From an uncultured Lachnospiraceae bacterium (GTDB lineage Bacteria; Bacillota; Clostridia; Lachnospirales; Lachnospiraceae): a stretch of 64,000 nucleotides of DNA. The notes under the pieces are model-generated. The model had not been told where the DNA came from and ran no database searches. It saw only the letters and a list, made by a program, of their open reading frames with translations. A program made the translations under genes and the position numbers. The DNA is taken from assembly GCA_905234595.1 (NCBI GenBank), contig CAJOID010000001.1:1-64000 (forward strand). The letters are read 5' to 3'. Below, one piece after another: positions 1 to 10,577 of this stretch (position 1 is the stretch's first letter; every line of letters starts with the position of its first letter).

Positions 1-711
1 AAGAACACCACGCTCTACACGGCCGGTAGCAACGGTACCACGACCTGTGATGGTGAATACGTCCTCGACGGGCATAAGGAAAGGCTTATCAGTCTCACGC
101 TGAGGATCAGGAATATACTCATCAACAGTGTTCATGAGCTCCATGATCTTGTCGCCCCACTCGCTTGAAGGATCCTCAAGAGCCTTAAGAGCGGAACCCT
201 TGATGATAGGACATCCTTCGAAACCATACTCCTCAAGCTGCTCGGTAACTTCCATCTCAACGAGCTCGATAAGCTCGGGATCGTCTACCATATCGCACTT
301 GTTAAGGAATACTACGATGTAAGGAACACCAACCTGACGGGACAGGAGGATGTGCTCCTTGGTCTGAGCCATAACACCGTCAGTAGCAGCAACAACGAGG
401 ATAGCACCATCCATCTGTGCAGCACCGGTGATCATGTTCTTTACATAGTCAGCATGGCCGGGGCAGTCAACGTGTGCATAGTGCCTCTTGTCTGTCTCAT
501 ACTCAACGTGTGCGGTGTTGATGGTGATACCACGCTCTCTCTCTTCGGGAGCCTTATCGATATTCTCGAAATCGGTAGCTGTGTTACCGGCAACTCTCTC
601 AGCCAGAACCTTGGTGATAGCTGCTGTCAGAGTAGTCTTACCATGGTCAACGTGACCGATGGTACCGATGTTACAGTGTGTTTTTGATCTGTCGAATTTA
701 GCTTTAGCCAT
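1..711 (-). CDS. tuf: Elongation factor Tu, N-terminal part (runs off window start)
   Basis: Minus-strand reading from ATG at 711 gives [32 protein letters not shown]..., the EF-Tu N-terminus; ORF open to the window edge; lies downstream of fusA. Confidence 0.97.
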   Translation of the reverse strand, partial: MAKAKFDRSKTHCNIGTIGHVDHGKTTLTAAITKVLAERVAGNTATDFENIDKAPEERERGITINTAHVEYETDKRHYAHVDCPGHADYVKNMITGAAQMDGAILVVAATDGVMAQTKEHILLSRQVGVPYIVVFLNKCDMVDDPELIELVEMEVTEQLEEYGFEGCPIIKGSALKALEDPSSEWGDKIMELMNTVDEYIPDPQRETDKPFLMPVEDVFTITGRGTVATGRVERGVL

Positions 712-768
712 TTTAAAAATTCCTCCTTAGAATTACTGTGGTTAAATTCTATTTAGCGACTAACATAC

Positions 769-797
769 ATTATATTTAATCGTAATGCCTTTTTCAA
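769..797 (-). promoter_or_regulatory. sigma-A-type promoter for tuf (TTGAAA-N17-TATAAT)
   Basis: Minus strand between fusA and tuf: ttgaaa-aaggcattacgattaaa-tataat. Confidence 0.7.
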
Positions 798-831
798 GCA
801 AAATCGCTCGAAATTACTACTTTTGCAAGAC

Positions 832-2949
832 TCACTTAACCTTTGCGGAAAGCACCTTTTCCTGTACGTTCTTGGGTGTCGGCTTGTACTCCTCGAAGAA
901 CATCGAGTAGTTACCGCGACCCTGTGTAGCGGAACGAAGGTCAGTAGAGTAACCGAACATCTCTGCAAGCGGAACCTTGGCACGTACCAGCTTGCCGCCT
1001 CCGATGTCGTCAAATCCCTCTACGATACCGCGGCGTGAGTTGATATCACCGATAACATCACCCATGTATTCCTCGGGCATGGTTACTTCAACTCTCATGA
1101 TAGGCTCAAGAAGCACGGGCTCTGCCTTCTTCATGGCTTCCTTGAATGCCATGGAGCCGGCGATATGGAATGCCATCTCGGAAGAGTCGACTTCATGATA
1201 TGAACCGTCGTATACGTTTGCGGATACACCGAGTACGGGATAACCGCCGAGTATACCGGCCTTGGCAGCCTCTTCGATACCCTCTCCGACAGCGGGGATG
1301 TATTCCTTGGGAATAGCACCGCCGACAACGGTGGATTCAAACTTAAATGTCTCCTCACCGTTGGGATCCATGGGCTCGAACTTAACTTTACAGTGACCGT
1401 ACTGTCCACGACCACCGGACTGCTTGGCATACTTGTAATCCTGATCAACAGCCTTGGTAAATGTCTCTTTGTATGCAACCTGAGGTGCACCGACATTGGC
1501 TTCAACCTTGAACTCACGTAAGAGTCTGTCTACGATGATCTCAAGATGGAGCTCACCCATACCTGCGATAATGGTCTGGCCTGTCTCCTCATCGGTATGA
1601 GCACGGAATGTGGGATCCTCCTCAGCGAGCTTCGCCAGAGCCTCACCCATCTTACCCTGACCTGCTTTGGTCTTGGGCTCGATAGCCAGCTGGATAACCG
1701 GCTCAGGGAATTCCATGGACTCAAGGATGACCGGATGCTGCTCATCGCAGATGGTATCACCGGTAGTAGTGAACTTAAATCCTACTGCTGCGGCGATATC
1801 ACCGGAATAAACCTTATCAAGCTCTGCTCTCTTGTTTGCATGCATCTGCAGGATACGGCCTACACGCTCTTTCTTGTCCTTGGTAGCATTCAGTACATAT
1901 GAACCGGAGTTCATGGTACCGGAGTACACACGGAAGAATGCGAGCTTACCTACGAAAGGATCGGCCATGATCTTGAATGCAAGTGCACTGAAGGGCTCCT
2001 CATCGGATGAATGACGCTCTACCTCGTTGCCGTCCAAGTCAACACCCTTGATAGCAGGGATGTCTGTAGGAGCGGGCATATACTCAAGGACTGCGTCCAG
2101 AAGCTTCTGTACGCCCTTGTTACGATATGCGGATCCGCAGCATACGGGCACTGCCGTACACTCACATGTTCCCTTACGAAGTGCTGCCTTCATATCCTCG
2201 ACGGAAGGCTCCTCACCCTCGAGATACTGCATCATCAGATCATCGTCCAGTTCGCAGATCTTCTCGATGAGCTCGGTACGATACAGTTCCGCATCTTCCT
2301 TCATATCATCGGGTACGTCGGTAACGGTGATGTCATCACCCTTATCATCGTTATAGATATAAGCTTTCATCTCGAACAGATCGATGATACCCTTGAAGTC
2401 ATCCTCTTTTCCTATAGGAAGCTGAAGGATGATGGCGTTCTTGCCGAGACGCTCACGTATCTGATCGACTGCTCCGTAGAAATTCGCACCCAGGATATCC
2501 ATCTTGTTGATGAATGCCATACGGGGTACGTTGTATGTATCGGCCTGACGCCATACATTTTCTGACTGAGGCTCAACGCCTCCCTTTGCACAGAACACAC
2601 CTACCGCACCGTCCAGCACGCGCAGTGATCTCTCAACCTCCACGGTGAAATCCACGTGTCCGGGAGTATCGATGATGTTAATACGATGCTCCAGAGCACC
2701 GGCCTTGGGCTTGGTGAACTCTTCGAGGGTCCAATGGCAGGTAGTAGCTGCTGATGTGATCGTGATACCACGCTCCTGCTCCTGTTCCATCCAGTCCATG
2801 GTAGCAGTTCCTTCGTGGGTATCACCGATCTTGTAGTTGATACCGGTATAATAGAGAATACGCTCTGTCAATGTGGTCTTACCCGCATCGATATGAGCCA
2901 TGATACCGATATTTCTGGTCCGCTCAAGCGGATACTCTCTGGAAGCCAC
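832..2949 (-). CDS. fusA: Elongation factor G
   Basis: 705 aa, [39 protein letters not shown] GTPase motifs throughout. Confidence 0.98.
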   Translation of the reverse strand: MASREYPLERTRNIGIMAHIDAGKTTLTERILYYTGINYKIGDTHEGTATMDWMEQEQERGITITSAATTCHWTLEEFTKPKAGALEHRINIIDTPGHVDFTVEVERSLRVLDGAVGVFCAKGGVEPQSENVWRQADTYNVPRMAFINKMDILGANFYGAVDQIRERLGKNAIILQLPIGKEDDFKGIIDLFEMKAYIYNDDKGDDITVTDVPDDMKEDAELYRTELIEKICELDDDLMMQYLEGEEPSVEDMKAALRKGTCECTAVPVCCGSAYRNKGVQKLLDAVLEYMPAPTDIPAIKGVDLDGNEVERHSSDEEPFSALAFKIMADPFVGKLAFFRVYSGTMNSGSYVLNATKDKKERVGRILQMHANKRAELDKVYSGDIAAAVGFKFTTTGDTICDEQHPVILESMEFPEPVIQLAIEPKTKAGQGKMGEALAKLAEEDPTFRAHTDEETGQTIIAGMGELHLEIIVDRLLREFKVEANVGAPQVAYKETFTKAVDQDYKYAKQSGGRGQYGHCKVKFEPMDPNGEETFKFESTVVGGAIPKEYIPAVGEGIEEAAKAGILGGYPVLGVSANVYDGSYHEVDSSEMAFHIAGSMAFKEAMKKAEPVLLEPIMRVEVTMPEEYMGDVIGDINSRRGIVEGFDDIGGGKLVRAKVPLAEMFGYSTDLRSATQGRGNYSMFFEEYKPTPKNVQEKVLSAKVK

Positions 2950-2963
2950 TTCTTTCCCTCCTG

Positions 2964-3455
<492 letters not shown>

Positions 3456-3593
3456 TCAATTAATTCACAGGTACTCACATGTGTCTTTCTAATGTGTTCG
3501 TGCAGCACATATATGTCGAGCGGACGCATACGCATCAGCTCACAAAAGATGCCTACACAAAAATATTAGTTCTGTTTGTGGTACAAACTATAA

Positions 3594-4013
3594 TTACTTC
3601 GCAGCCTTGGGCTTCTTGGCACCGTACTTACTACGTGCCTGCTTACGATTGGCTACGCCTGCCGTATCCAGCGTACCGCGGATGATGTGGTATCTGGTAC
3701 CGGGCAGATCCTTAACCCTGCCGCCTCTGATGAGGACAACGCTATGCTCCTGAAGGTTGTGGCCTTCACCGGGGATATAGCTTGTAACCTCAATGCCGTT
3801 AGACAGACGTACTCTGGCTATCTTACGAAGGGCTGAGTTAGGCTTCTTGGGGGTTGCGGTCTTAACAGCAGTGCACACACCACGCTTCTGGGGTGAAGGT
3901 GTGTCTATAGCAGTCTTGTGCAGAGAGTTGTAGCTCTTCTGCAGAGCAGGTGCTGTAGACTTCTTAACTGATGTCTGACGTCCCTTTCTGACCAACTGAT
4001 TGAATGTAGGCAT
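3594..4013 (-). CDS. rpsL: 30S ribosomal protein S12
   Basis: [24 protein letters not shown]...[36 protein letters not shown]; true start is internal to the ORF-track 3594..4064 entry. Confidence 0.97.
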   Translation of the reverse strand: MPTFNQLVRKGRQTSVKKSTAPALQKSYNSLHKTAIDTPSPQKRGVCTAVKTATPKKPNSALRKIARVRLSNGIEVTSYIPGEGHNLQEHSVVLIRGGRVKDLPGTRYHIIRGTLDTAGVANRKQARSKYGAKKPKAAK

Positions 4014-4089
4014 ATCTTTTGTCTCCTTTCTTATTATTTCGCGTATCCGCGCGGATTTAAGCAAAATAAAACCACACCCACGCTAGAAT

Positions 4090-4118
4090 ATTATACGCAC
4101 GCATGGTTCCAATGTCAA
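4090..4118 (-). promoter_or_regulatory. Perfect consensus sigma-A promoter for rpsL-rpsG-fusA (TTGACA-N17-TATAAT)
   Basis: Minus strand: ttgaca-ttggaaccatgcgtgcg-tataat, upstream of the rpsL start. Confidence 0.85.
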
Positions 4119-4149
4119 ACATTTATTTATATATCAGGCTTTATAAACC

Positions 4150-4599
4150 TCAGAACAGCAGATTGAGCGTCTGCTTCTCCTCTTCGACAAGAGAACCCGT
4201 GGTCTCCAGTTTCCATCTGGTCACGGTATAGAATGTATCGCCTGCTGCCGCGGGATAATTCACCTTAACGCTTACATCCAGCGTCTGCACATCGGATACG
4301 GGGATCGCGAAATCAATGTTCTGTCCCGCCTGAGCAAAGTAATCGTCCGAGTTCACTCCGGATTCATACAGCGTTTTCAGCGTATTATCTATATCGGCGA
4401 GTCTGTCCTCGGCCTGATTGCAGGCATCATAATATCCCGCCGTTCTTTCCACGACTTTATCATTCAGTTTTTTATCGGCTCTGGCGGATACGGTGGCAAG
4501 TGTGGCAAAAGAAACCAGGCACATTACCACAAAAACGAGCAGAAGCGATGATGTTCCCACGTTTACGCCGGTCGTTTCCTTTTTTCTCTTAATGCTCAT
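4150..4599 (-). CDS. Small secreted/membrane protein, single N-terminal TM helix; part of pilus-like mini cluster
   Basis: Start at MSIKRKKETTGVNVGTSSLLLVFVVMCLVSFATLATVSARAD; overlaps upstream gene by 4 nt. Confidence 0.7.
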   Translation of the reverse strand: MSIKRKKETTGVNVGTSSLLLVFVVMCLVSFATLATVSARADKKLNDKVVERTAGYYDACNQAEDRLADIDNTLKTLYESGVNSDDYFAQAGQNIDFAIPVSDVQTLDVSVKVNYPAAAGDTFYTVTRWKLETTGSLVEEEKQTLNLLF

Positions 4600-5102
4600 C
4601 TGCCGGCCTCCATTCTGTACGGTACGTGATACTTCACATCCTGCGATGCTATACATGTACCGGTTGCGACTTCATATACTTCAAAAGAGGCGATCATCAT
4701 GTCCCCGGGTTCTGCAGGCGTATCTGCCGTATAAGCATGACCGTCGGTGTCTGTCACCGATATGCTGGCTATATACACGGGCTCCCCGTCCGAAGCAGGC
4801 ATCTCTTTCCATGATTCATCGTATCCGATGGCGAGTGTCCCTGCCGTATCACCGGCGCGGACCTTACCGGTGCCGTCGGCATCGTACAGATCGCATACGG
4901 CACTTACATCTCCTTCACAACCCAGAAACTGTTCAGCCAGGTTCTGTACTATTACAGTACCCTGAGCAGTCATCTTCGTGGATTCATTAGTACTGTATGC
5001 ATACACGAACAGCTGAACGCATACTACTGCCGATATCGAGAAGAACAGGATTACTATGATCAGTTCCATCAGGAACAGGCTTGTCTTGGAGTTGGTGTTC
5101 AC
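4596..5102 (-). CDS. Prepilin-like protein, N-terminal TM helix
   Basis: MNTNSKTSLFLMELIIVILFFSISAVVCVQLFVYAYS: E-containing hydrophobic N-terminus resembling type IV prepilins. Confidence 0.6.
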   Translation of the reverse strand: MNTNSKTSLFLMELIIVILFFSISAVVCVQLFVYAYSTNESTKMTAQGTVIVQNLAEQFLGCEGDVSAVCDLYDADGTGKVRAGDTAGTLAIGYDESWKEMPASDGEPVYIASISVTDTDGHAYTADTPAEPGDMMIASFEVYEVATGTCIASQDVKYHVPYRMEAGR

Positions 5103-5122
5103 TGTTTTCTCCTATTATATAT

Positions 5123-5620
5123 CTACATGTCGGAACCTGAGCCCGTATGCGAGCTCACATACACCTGCATGCTCTTGCCGTCTGCAAATGACAGATCCAC
5201 CCTGGACAGTTTCGGGGTGACCGGGGTGATCTCAAACGAATCAAGTTCCAGGATCTTAGTCCCTGCAGCAGGTTCCATATCCATATCGGCCCTGGCGAGC
5301 AGTTCGCAGAGATATCCGTCATATTCATATATATAAGTGTTATATATGGTATTATTTATCTCCTGTGTAAAGACACAGGCATCAGTCCCGCCGAAATCGG
5401 CAAACGACAAAGCTCCGGCCTCATCATTCTGACGGAGTTTCTGGGTGATATATGCATAAGAAGTCCTGTCGGTGAAGCTCTCGTCCATATGATCGACGGT
5501 GCTCCGGTATACATTCGCTCCCAGTACCACCAGTGTCAGCGCGGACAGCGCAAACACAAAGAAAAGTGTCAGGACGAACAATATGTCCACCATATGTTTT
5601 CTGTCGCCTTTAAAATCCAT
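5123..5620 (-). CDS. Small N-terminally anchored protein in pilus-like cluster
   Basis: MDFKGDRKHMVDILFVLTLFFVFALSALTLVVLGANVYRS, followed by a soluble domain. Confidence 0.6.
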   Translation of the reverse strand: MDFKGDRKHMVDILFVLTLFFVFALSALTLVVLGANVYRSTVDHMDESFTDRTSYAYITQKLRQNDEAGALSFADFGGTDACVFTQEINNTIYNTYIYEYDGYLCELLARADMDMEPAAGTKILELDSFEITPVTPKLSRVDLSFADGKSMQVYVSSHTGSGSDM

Positions 5621-5628
5621 ATCGTCCT

Positions 5629-5970
5629 CTACTTATCCTCTGCCAGCCGGATGATCGTGATATCCGGATATATATTGCTTCCTATGGACTGATAATCCAC
5701 ATAAAAGAGATCTTCATTGTATGTAAGTCCGTAGTGGTCCACGAGATATCCCAGATTGGGCGGATAGGTTCCCTCTACCGCATAGCACTGTGCCACGTCC
5801 CGTGATATGGCCTTCTCAAGACTCTCCTGCTGGCCGTCCAGCGATGAGGAGCTGACATAGTTTACTCCGAGCAGGAACACGGCTATCACTATGATACCCA
5901 TCACCAGAGGCAGGAATTTCATTGCCTTATTTAATATAGTAGCTTTTCTACCTGAGCTGAATCTGTTCAT
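5629..5970 (-). CDS. Small N-terminally anchored protein in pilus-like cluster
   Basis: MNRFSSGRKATILNKAMKFLPLVMGIIVIAVFLLGVNYVSS; tightly spaced with neighbours. Confidence 0.6.
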   Translation of the reverse strand: MNRFSSGRKATILNKAMKFLPLVMGIIVIAVFLLGVNYVSSSSLDGQQESLEKAISRDVAQCYAVEGTYPPNLGYLVDHYGLTYNEDLFYVDYQSIGSNIYPDITIIRLAEDK

Positions 5971-5986
5971 ACTTCTTATACGTCAC

Positions 5987-7030
5987 TTATCCGATCGAAC
6001 TCATGATGCCCATGAGAGGCAGGATGACCGACAGCAGGATCATGCCGACTATAAGCGACAGGATGATCACAAGCGTAGGCTCGAGTACCGCGATGATATC
6101 ATGGATCCTCTTATCGACTTCCTTATCATAATCATCCGCGATCCTGTTCATCGCTTCCTGCGGATTACCTGATTTAAAACCTATCGATGCCATACGTGAC
6201 TGGATGCTTGAGAATATCTCGGCTTCCTTCAGCGCCTCGGCATACTCCCTGCCCTCGAGGAGCAGTTCCTTACATTTGGCGATCTTTGCGCTCATACGGT
6301 CATTATCGATCAGACCCGCTACCAGGTCGAATCCCTCATAGGTATCCATTCTGCCGTATACCATGGCTATACCGCTGGCGAAACGGCTGCATGCCACCGC
6401 ATCATTGAACTTGCGGGTCGGCGGAAATGCATCAACGAATCTGGCGAACATCCTGCGGCCTGCCGGAACCTTGGAGAAAAAGATGAAAGCCACAATGATC
6501 ACGCAAAGGATCACAACCAGAACTATGGATGACGAACTGAGCCTGTTACCGAAGTTCATCAGGCTTAACGAAAAAGCATTCATCTGGCTTCCGAGCTGTG
6601 TGAATACCTGGTTAAAGATCGGCAGGACTTTGGTGATCAGGACTATGATGACGAGCAGCATCATGAATATCATGATCATGGGATAGGTGACGGCGTTTTT
6701 GATACCCTCGGATATAGCCTCCTGCCTGTCGTAATAGTCAGCCAGAGAGTGGCATATCGCCTTATCGTCACCGGCACGCAGTCCCAGACGTACCATGCGG
6801 ATAACATGCTCCGGAAAAGCCCCTGTCTTCTCAAGTGCCACATCAAACTGGCCATGCTCGGTGAGTTCCGTCACGATCTGTTCCAGACACGCACGTGCCG
6901 ACGGGCTCTTTGTATCCTTCAGCATGGTCTCAATGCCCTCGCGATAGTAGATACCGCCGTCCAGGAGCATCGCCAGCTGACCGAAGAATGTAGCCAGTTC
7001 GGCATTGCTTAGTTTCTTTTGGTTCGCCAT
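5987..7030 (-). CDS. Type II secretion/type IV pilus inner-membrane platform protein (GspF/PilC family)
   Basis: 347 aa, duplicated helical segments and TM helices (MIMIFMMLLVIIVLITKVLPIFNQVFTQLG; LEPTLVIILSLIVGMILLSVILPLMGIMSSIG) typical of T2SSF. Confidence 0.8.
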   Translation of the reverse strand: MANQKKLSNAELATFFGQLAMLLDGGIYYREGIETMLKDTKSPSARACLEQIVTELTEHGQFDVALEKTGAFPEHVIRMVRLGLRAGDDKAICHSLADYYDRQEAISEGIKNAVTYPMIMIFMMLLVIIVLITKVLPIFNQVFTQLGSQMNAFSLSLMNFGNRLSSSSIVLVVILCVIIVAFIFFSKVPAGRRMFARFVDAFPPTRKFNDAVACSRFASGIAMVYGRMDTYEGFDLVAGLIDNDRMSAKIAKCKELLLEGREYAEALKEAEIFSSIQSRMASIGFKSGNPQEAMNRIADDYDKEVDKRIHDIIAVLEPTLVIILSLIVGMILLSVILPLMGIMSSIG

Positions 7031-7054
7031 TGGTTCTTCCTTTCTGTCCCCTGC

Positions 7055-8122
7055 TTAGTATATATATTTGGTATCGTAATTGGATCCGTCTCCGATGAAC
7101 TCCTGCAACTCGGCAGCACTTGCGCTGGCTGCAAAAGTAGGATCCATGAGTTCCCAGCTCGTTCCGTTAAACTCTATTATCCCGTTTACCCATCCGGTCT
7201 CCTTGAGGTATACCGATATCCATGCATGATAAGCCGTGCTGGCGTATCCCACCTCCAGATGAGTGGGTATGCCCTGGCTCCTGAGCATGGACGCGGTCAG
7301 GCACGCGTAATCCAGACAGATACCGGTGCATGAATGCAATGTCCTGTCGGGATCCGGCAGATACCCGCTCTCCACTGTATTCGCCAGTTCGGTATCATAG
7401 GTCACGTTCTGCACCATATAGTTGTACACATAGGTGACAACATCCAGATCCGTGTTGGCCGGATATGCCAGTTCCTCGGCCTTGGCCACACAGTCGTTAT
7501 CGGCAGTGAAGTTGACATACTGGTTCGGATACAGATACGGACCGTATTCGTCCGTAATGGTAACATCGAAATCAGTCCTGAAACATGTCGAGTACTCTGT
7601 TCCCGCCACGTTCTCAAATATACCGATGGAATATGTACCGCTGTCGACCGTAAGCGGAAAGACTTCAACTCCGCCGCCTATCGTCAGGTTATACGTGTAT
7701 GTGGTGGTATTCGGACAAGTGAGCTGCATCTTGACCTTGGGACTGGATCCGAAATACTCCACTGATATATATCCGTCGGAAGAATTGGATGCATCCACAC
7801 TCACCAGGTCATTACCGAAAACTACGGTGCCCGGCTGGGTAGGAACCCTGACCACGGGGGTATTGTCACGTGTGCCGGGACCGCTGGGTACGGGCTCTGC
7901 CTCTGCGGCAGCCTCTCCCGATGCAGGTGTACTCTGAGCACCTGCATCATCGCCGGATTTCTGTCCGTCCGACCCGAGTGCAAAAGGCAATCCGCCGTCC
8001 TCACTGCCGGACGAGGACGATGCGCCATCCACATACGCTGCGGATCCGCATCCGGTGAAGCTTAAGCACACTGACATAAGTAAAGCCACTATGCATTTAT
8101 TGTGTGATCTGTTGTTGTTCAT
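7055..8122 (-). CDS. Transglutaminase-like domain lipoprotein
   Basis: Signal plus lipobox (LSFTGCGS) and C-terminal CTGICLDYACLTASMLRSQGIPTHLEVGYASTAYHAWISVYL (Cys/His of transglutaminase core). Confidence 0.75.
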   Translation of the reverse strand: MNNNRSHNKCIVALLMSVCLSFTGCGSAAYVDGASSSSGSEDGGLPFALGSDGQKSGDDAGAQSTPASGEAAAEAEPVPSGPGTRDNTPVVRVPTQPGTVVFGNDLVSVDASNSSDGYISVEYFGSSPKVKMQLTCPNTTTYTYNLTIGGGVEVFPLTVDSGTYSIGIFENVAGTEYSTCFRTDFDVTITDEYGPYLYPNQYVNFTADNDCVAKAEELAYPANTDLDVVTYVYNYMVQNVTYDTELANTVESGYLPDPDRTLHSCTGICLDYACLTASMLRSQGIPTHLEVGYASTAYHAWISVYLKETGWVNGIIEFNGTSWELMDPTFAASASAAELQEFIGDGSNYDTKYIY

Positions 8123-8161
8123 AACACAGCTGTATCAGGAGAAGTCACTGACCTGTCCTTT

Positions 8162-8656
8162 TCAGAATGTCGGCGGTGTGAGAAGCATATGCACTGTCTC
8201 ACTGTTCAGGTCGCTGACATATATATTCCATTCTGTCTCGTCATAAGGAAAAGATACCATACCGGTACCCGAATTGAACTCAGCCGGGAATACGGTAGAC
8301 CCTGATGCGGTCACCGCATATACGGATGTGAAATCTATGAACGGTCCGTCCAGATCGATATAGAGATATCCGTCCTGTACATAATAATCTCCGACACTGA
8401 TATCCGCTTTGGTGTCGACTCCTTTGGCGTTAGCCGTGAAAACGAAGATGAGCGGAACGCATATCGTGAAGGCCAGCATGATCTTCACCGCGGTCAGATA
8501 TCTGGAATATCCCTTAGCGGCGTTCACACGCTTCTTAAGCATCTTATCTATGGGAGTGTTGGAATTCTTCTCTACACTGCTCAGTATCTTTGCAAGTGTG
8601 GAAGACGCCGCATCCTTTTTCATCGTATATCTTTTGGTTCTGTGAAAAGCAGACAT
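8162..8656 (-). CDS. Membrane protein downstream of sigma factor; putative anti-sigma factor
   Basis: Cytoplasmic N-terminus, one TM helix (IMLAFTICVPLIFVFTANA), extracytoplasmic domain; adjacent to sigma gene. Confidence 0.5.
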   Translation of the reverse strand: MSAFHRTKRYTMKKDAASSTLAKILSSVEKNSNTPIDKMLKKRVNAAKGYSRYLTAVKIMLAFTICVPLIFVFTANAKGVDTKADISVGDYYVQDGYLYIDLDGPFIDFTSVYAVTASGSTVFPAEFNSGTGMVSFPYDETEWNIYVSDLNSETVHMLLTPPTF

Positions 8657-9268
8657 TTAAGACTCCTTTTTCTTCTTTTTGCCCTTACCGGTTTCGGGTA
8701 CACTTGTATGGCCGAAGGCCTCAGCCAGGTGTTCCTTGCCGCTGATCAGGTATCTCTTGACCGACGATTTGCTGTATCCGAGGATATCGACTATATCATC
8801 GATCTTCATATCATTATAGTATCTTAAGATGATGCATTGCTTCTCATGGGCAGGAAGCTTGTCTATCGCTGCCTGAAGAGTCTCAAGCTCCTCGTTTCTC
8901 TCGGAGCGCTGGGACGGATTGATATCATCGTTTTCGTCATGGATGATCTCCAGAAGTTCCGGATCCGTAATGGCACCGTAGTCCTTGGTGTTCTTACGGC
9001 TGATATCATGGCACACATGAAATGATATCTGATTGAGCCACGCAACGAAAAGCGTGGGATCATTCAGACGGGTGATATTCTTATACGCGAGTATAAAGAT
9101 CTCCTGCACCGCATCCTGTGCCAGAAACTCATCTCTCAGATAATGTCTTGCGTAATTATAAACCTTATTATAAGTAAGACCGTAGATCTGGGTGAATGCT
9201 TCCGAATCGCCACGCTGTAGTTTGAGGACCAGACCCGCTATATACTTGTGGTCGAGGTCTTTGCTCAT
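8657..9268 (-). CDS. RNA polymerase sigma-70 family factor (ECF-like)
   Basis: YARHYLRDEFLAQDAVQEIFILAYKNI (region 2) and LPAHEKQCIILRYYNDMKIDDIVDILGYSKSSVKRYL (region 4 HTH). Confidence 0.88.
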   Translation of the reverse strand: MSKDLDHKYIAGLVLKLQRGDSEAFTQIYGLTYNKVYNYARHYLRDEFLAQDAVQEIFILAYKNITRLNDPTLFVAWLNQISFHVCHDISRKNTKDYGAITDPELLEIIHDENDDINPSQRSERNEELETLQAAIDKLPAHEKQCIILRYYNDMKIDDIVDILGYSKSSVKRYLISGKEHLAEAFGHTSVPETGKGKKKKKES

Positions 9269-9993
9269 GTTAAGGGTTCATCCTCCAGGTTACGATAAGC
9301 CACTGTGAGCAGATCTGCCAGCCTGGATACCTGCTCCGCATCATTAAGCGCATATGCATATTCGATCTCTATCGGCGTCTCCTTATGAGACATATTGTAG
9401 AGATTGATGGCCACATAGAGATCGGCTATGAACTGGACCACCAGTTCATCATCACACTCTTCGAATACCGCGAGGAATTCATTACCGCCGTTACGTCCCA
9501 CAAATCCGTACGAAGTACCGACATCCTTTAATAAAATACAGAAATCCTGGATCAGTGAATCGCCGACGGCACGATTGAACTTCTCGTTGATGGCAACCAG
9601 ATTGGAGAGGCGCAGTATCGCGCATCCCACCTTATGCATGGTAGCTTCGGTGTTGTGCATGCTGATCATCAGATCGACACTCAGTCTGTTAGGCAGACCG
9701 GTAAGAGCATCCACATATGCCGTATGTGACAGTTCGGAACTCTCGGATGCCGCATTCTTGAGCAGATTGAAATCGATCAGCATGCAGACGAACGAGATGA
9801 TGAGAGCTATCCACATGAGCAGACACAGCGTAAACAGCAGTTTGTTGGTGAACACCGCTGTCCTGAGTGTCTTGGAGAAAAGGAGAATGCACAGATACAC
9901 GATCTCCACAACAAATACCAGAGTCAGCTCCATTGCCTTTATGGCTCTGTACGCTGACAGGCTGTCCTTGGGCAGATTATCATTTTTGTTCAT
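9265..9993 (-). CDS. Membrane-anchored GGDEF-domain protein with degenerate signature (GGNEF)
   Basis: Two TM helices, then DALTGLPNRLSVDLMIS ... FVGRNGGNEFLAVFEE. Confidence 0.75.
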   Translation of the reverse strand: MNKNDNLPKDSLSAYRAIKAMELTLVFVVEIVYLCILLFSKTLRTAVFTNKLLFTLCLLMWIALIISFVCMLIDFNLLKNAASESSELSHTAYVDALTGLPNRLSVDLMISMHNTEATMHKVGCAILRLSNLVAINEKFNRAVGDSLIQDFCILLKDVGTSYGFVGRNGGNEFLAVFEECDDELVVQFIADLYVAINLYNMSHKETPIEIEYAYALNDAEQVSRLADLLTVAYRNLEDEPLT

Positions 9994-10214
9994 GGGTAGG
10001 TTGACCTTTCTGATATGATATGTTTATTATAGTTTTACACTATTATCAGATACTTATCTATGCTCGATTATACAACAAAATCACTTTATTTGGTAATTCG
10101 TGCATATTTTTTTGCAAAAAGTGAACCGTTTGGCATTTTCAGTTCGTCTTTATAAGTGAACGAGGATAAATCAGAAGAGAAAATAAGCCAAATCTTTTCC
10201 CAGGAGGTTCTGAT

Positions 10215-10553
10215 ATGTCACTATTGAAAGAAGCAGGATATACGCTTGTGATCATGGAAGATGAGCCCACAGCTCTTTCAGGCAGTATCCCTACAGTTCT
10301 CCAGTCCAGGAGTACCGTTTTCCTTGCAACCAGCCTGATGATCATTCTTATATCCGCCATAGTACTTGCAGCAGCATATGCCATCAGGCTCCATCAGTTA
10401 CAGAGCAGACTCGACGAGCTCTTAGCTTACAGCAGGATCGATGCAGGAGATTATAATCCCAGAAGCATCAGAAGCATTCGCAATCAGATTCTTATAGTCG
10501 AAAGCGATATCGCAGAGAGCAATCTTGGGGGCATGATACCTTCGATGTACTGA
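10215..10553 (+). CDS. Hypothetical small single-TM protein
   Basis: 112 aa with RBS-like caggagg upstream; one TM helix (VFLATSLMIILISAIVLAAAYAI). Confidence 0.6.
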   Translation: MSLLKEAGYTLVIMEDEPTALSGSIPTVLQSRSTVFLATSLMIILISAIVLAAAYAIRLHQLQSRLDELLAYSRIDAGDYNPRSIRSIRNQILIVESDIAESNLGGMIPSMY

Positions 10554-10577
10554 TAGCTTCAGTCAGATGACAGATCA

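Noticed and set aside
2011-2565. 184-aa plus-strand ORF and many similar long antisense ORFs over fusA, rpoB, rpoC (e.g. 15185..15889, 20928..21569)
   Set aside because: Mirror ORFs of strongly coding minus-strand genes; no plausible protein family or RBS.
10139-10384. 81-aa minus-strand ORF opposite the small plus-strand gene at 10215
   Set aside because: Plus-strand gene has a good RBS and TM topology; the minus ORF is antisense with no support.
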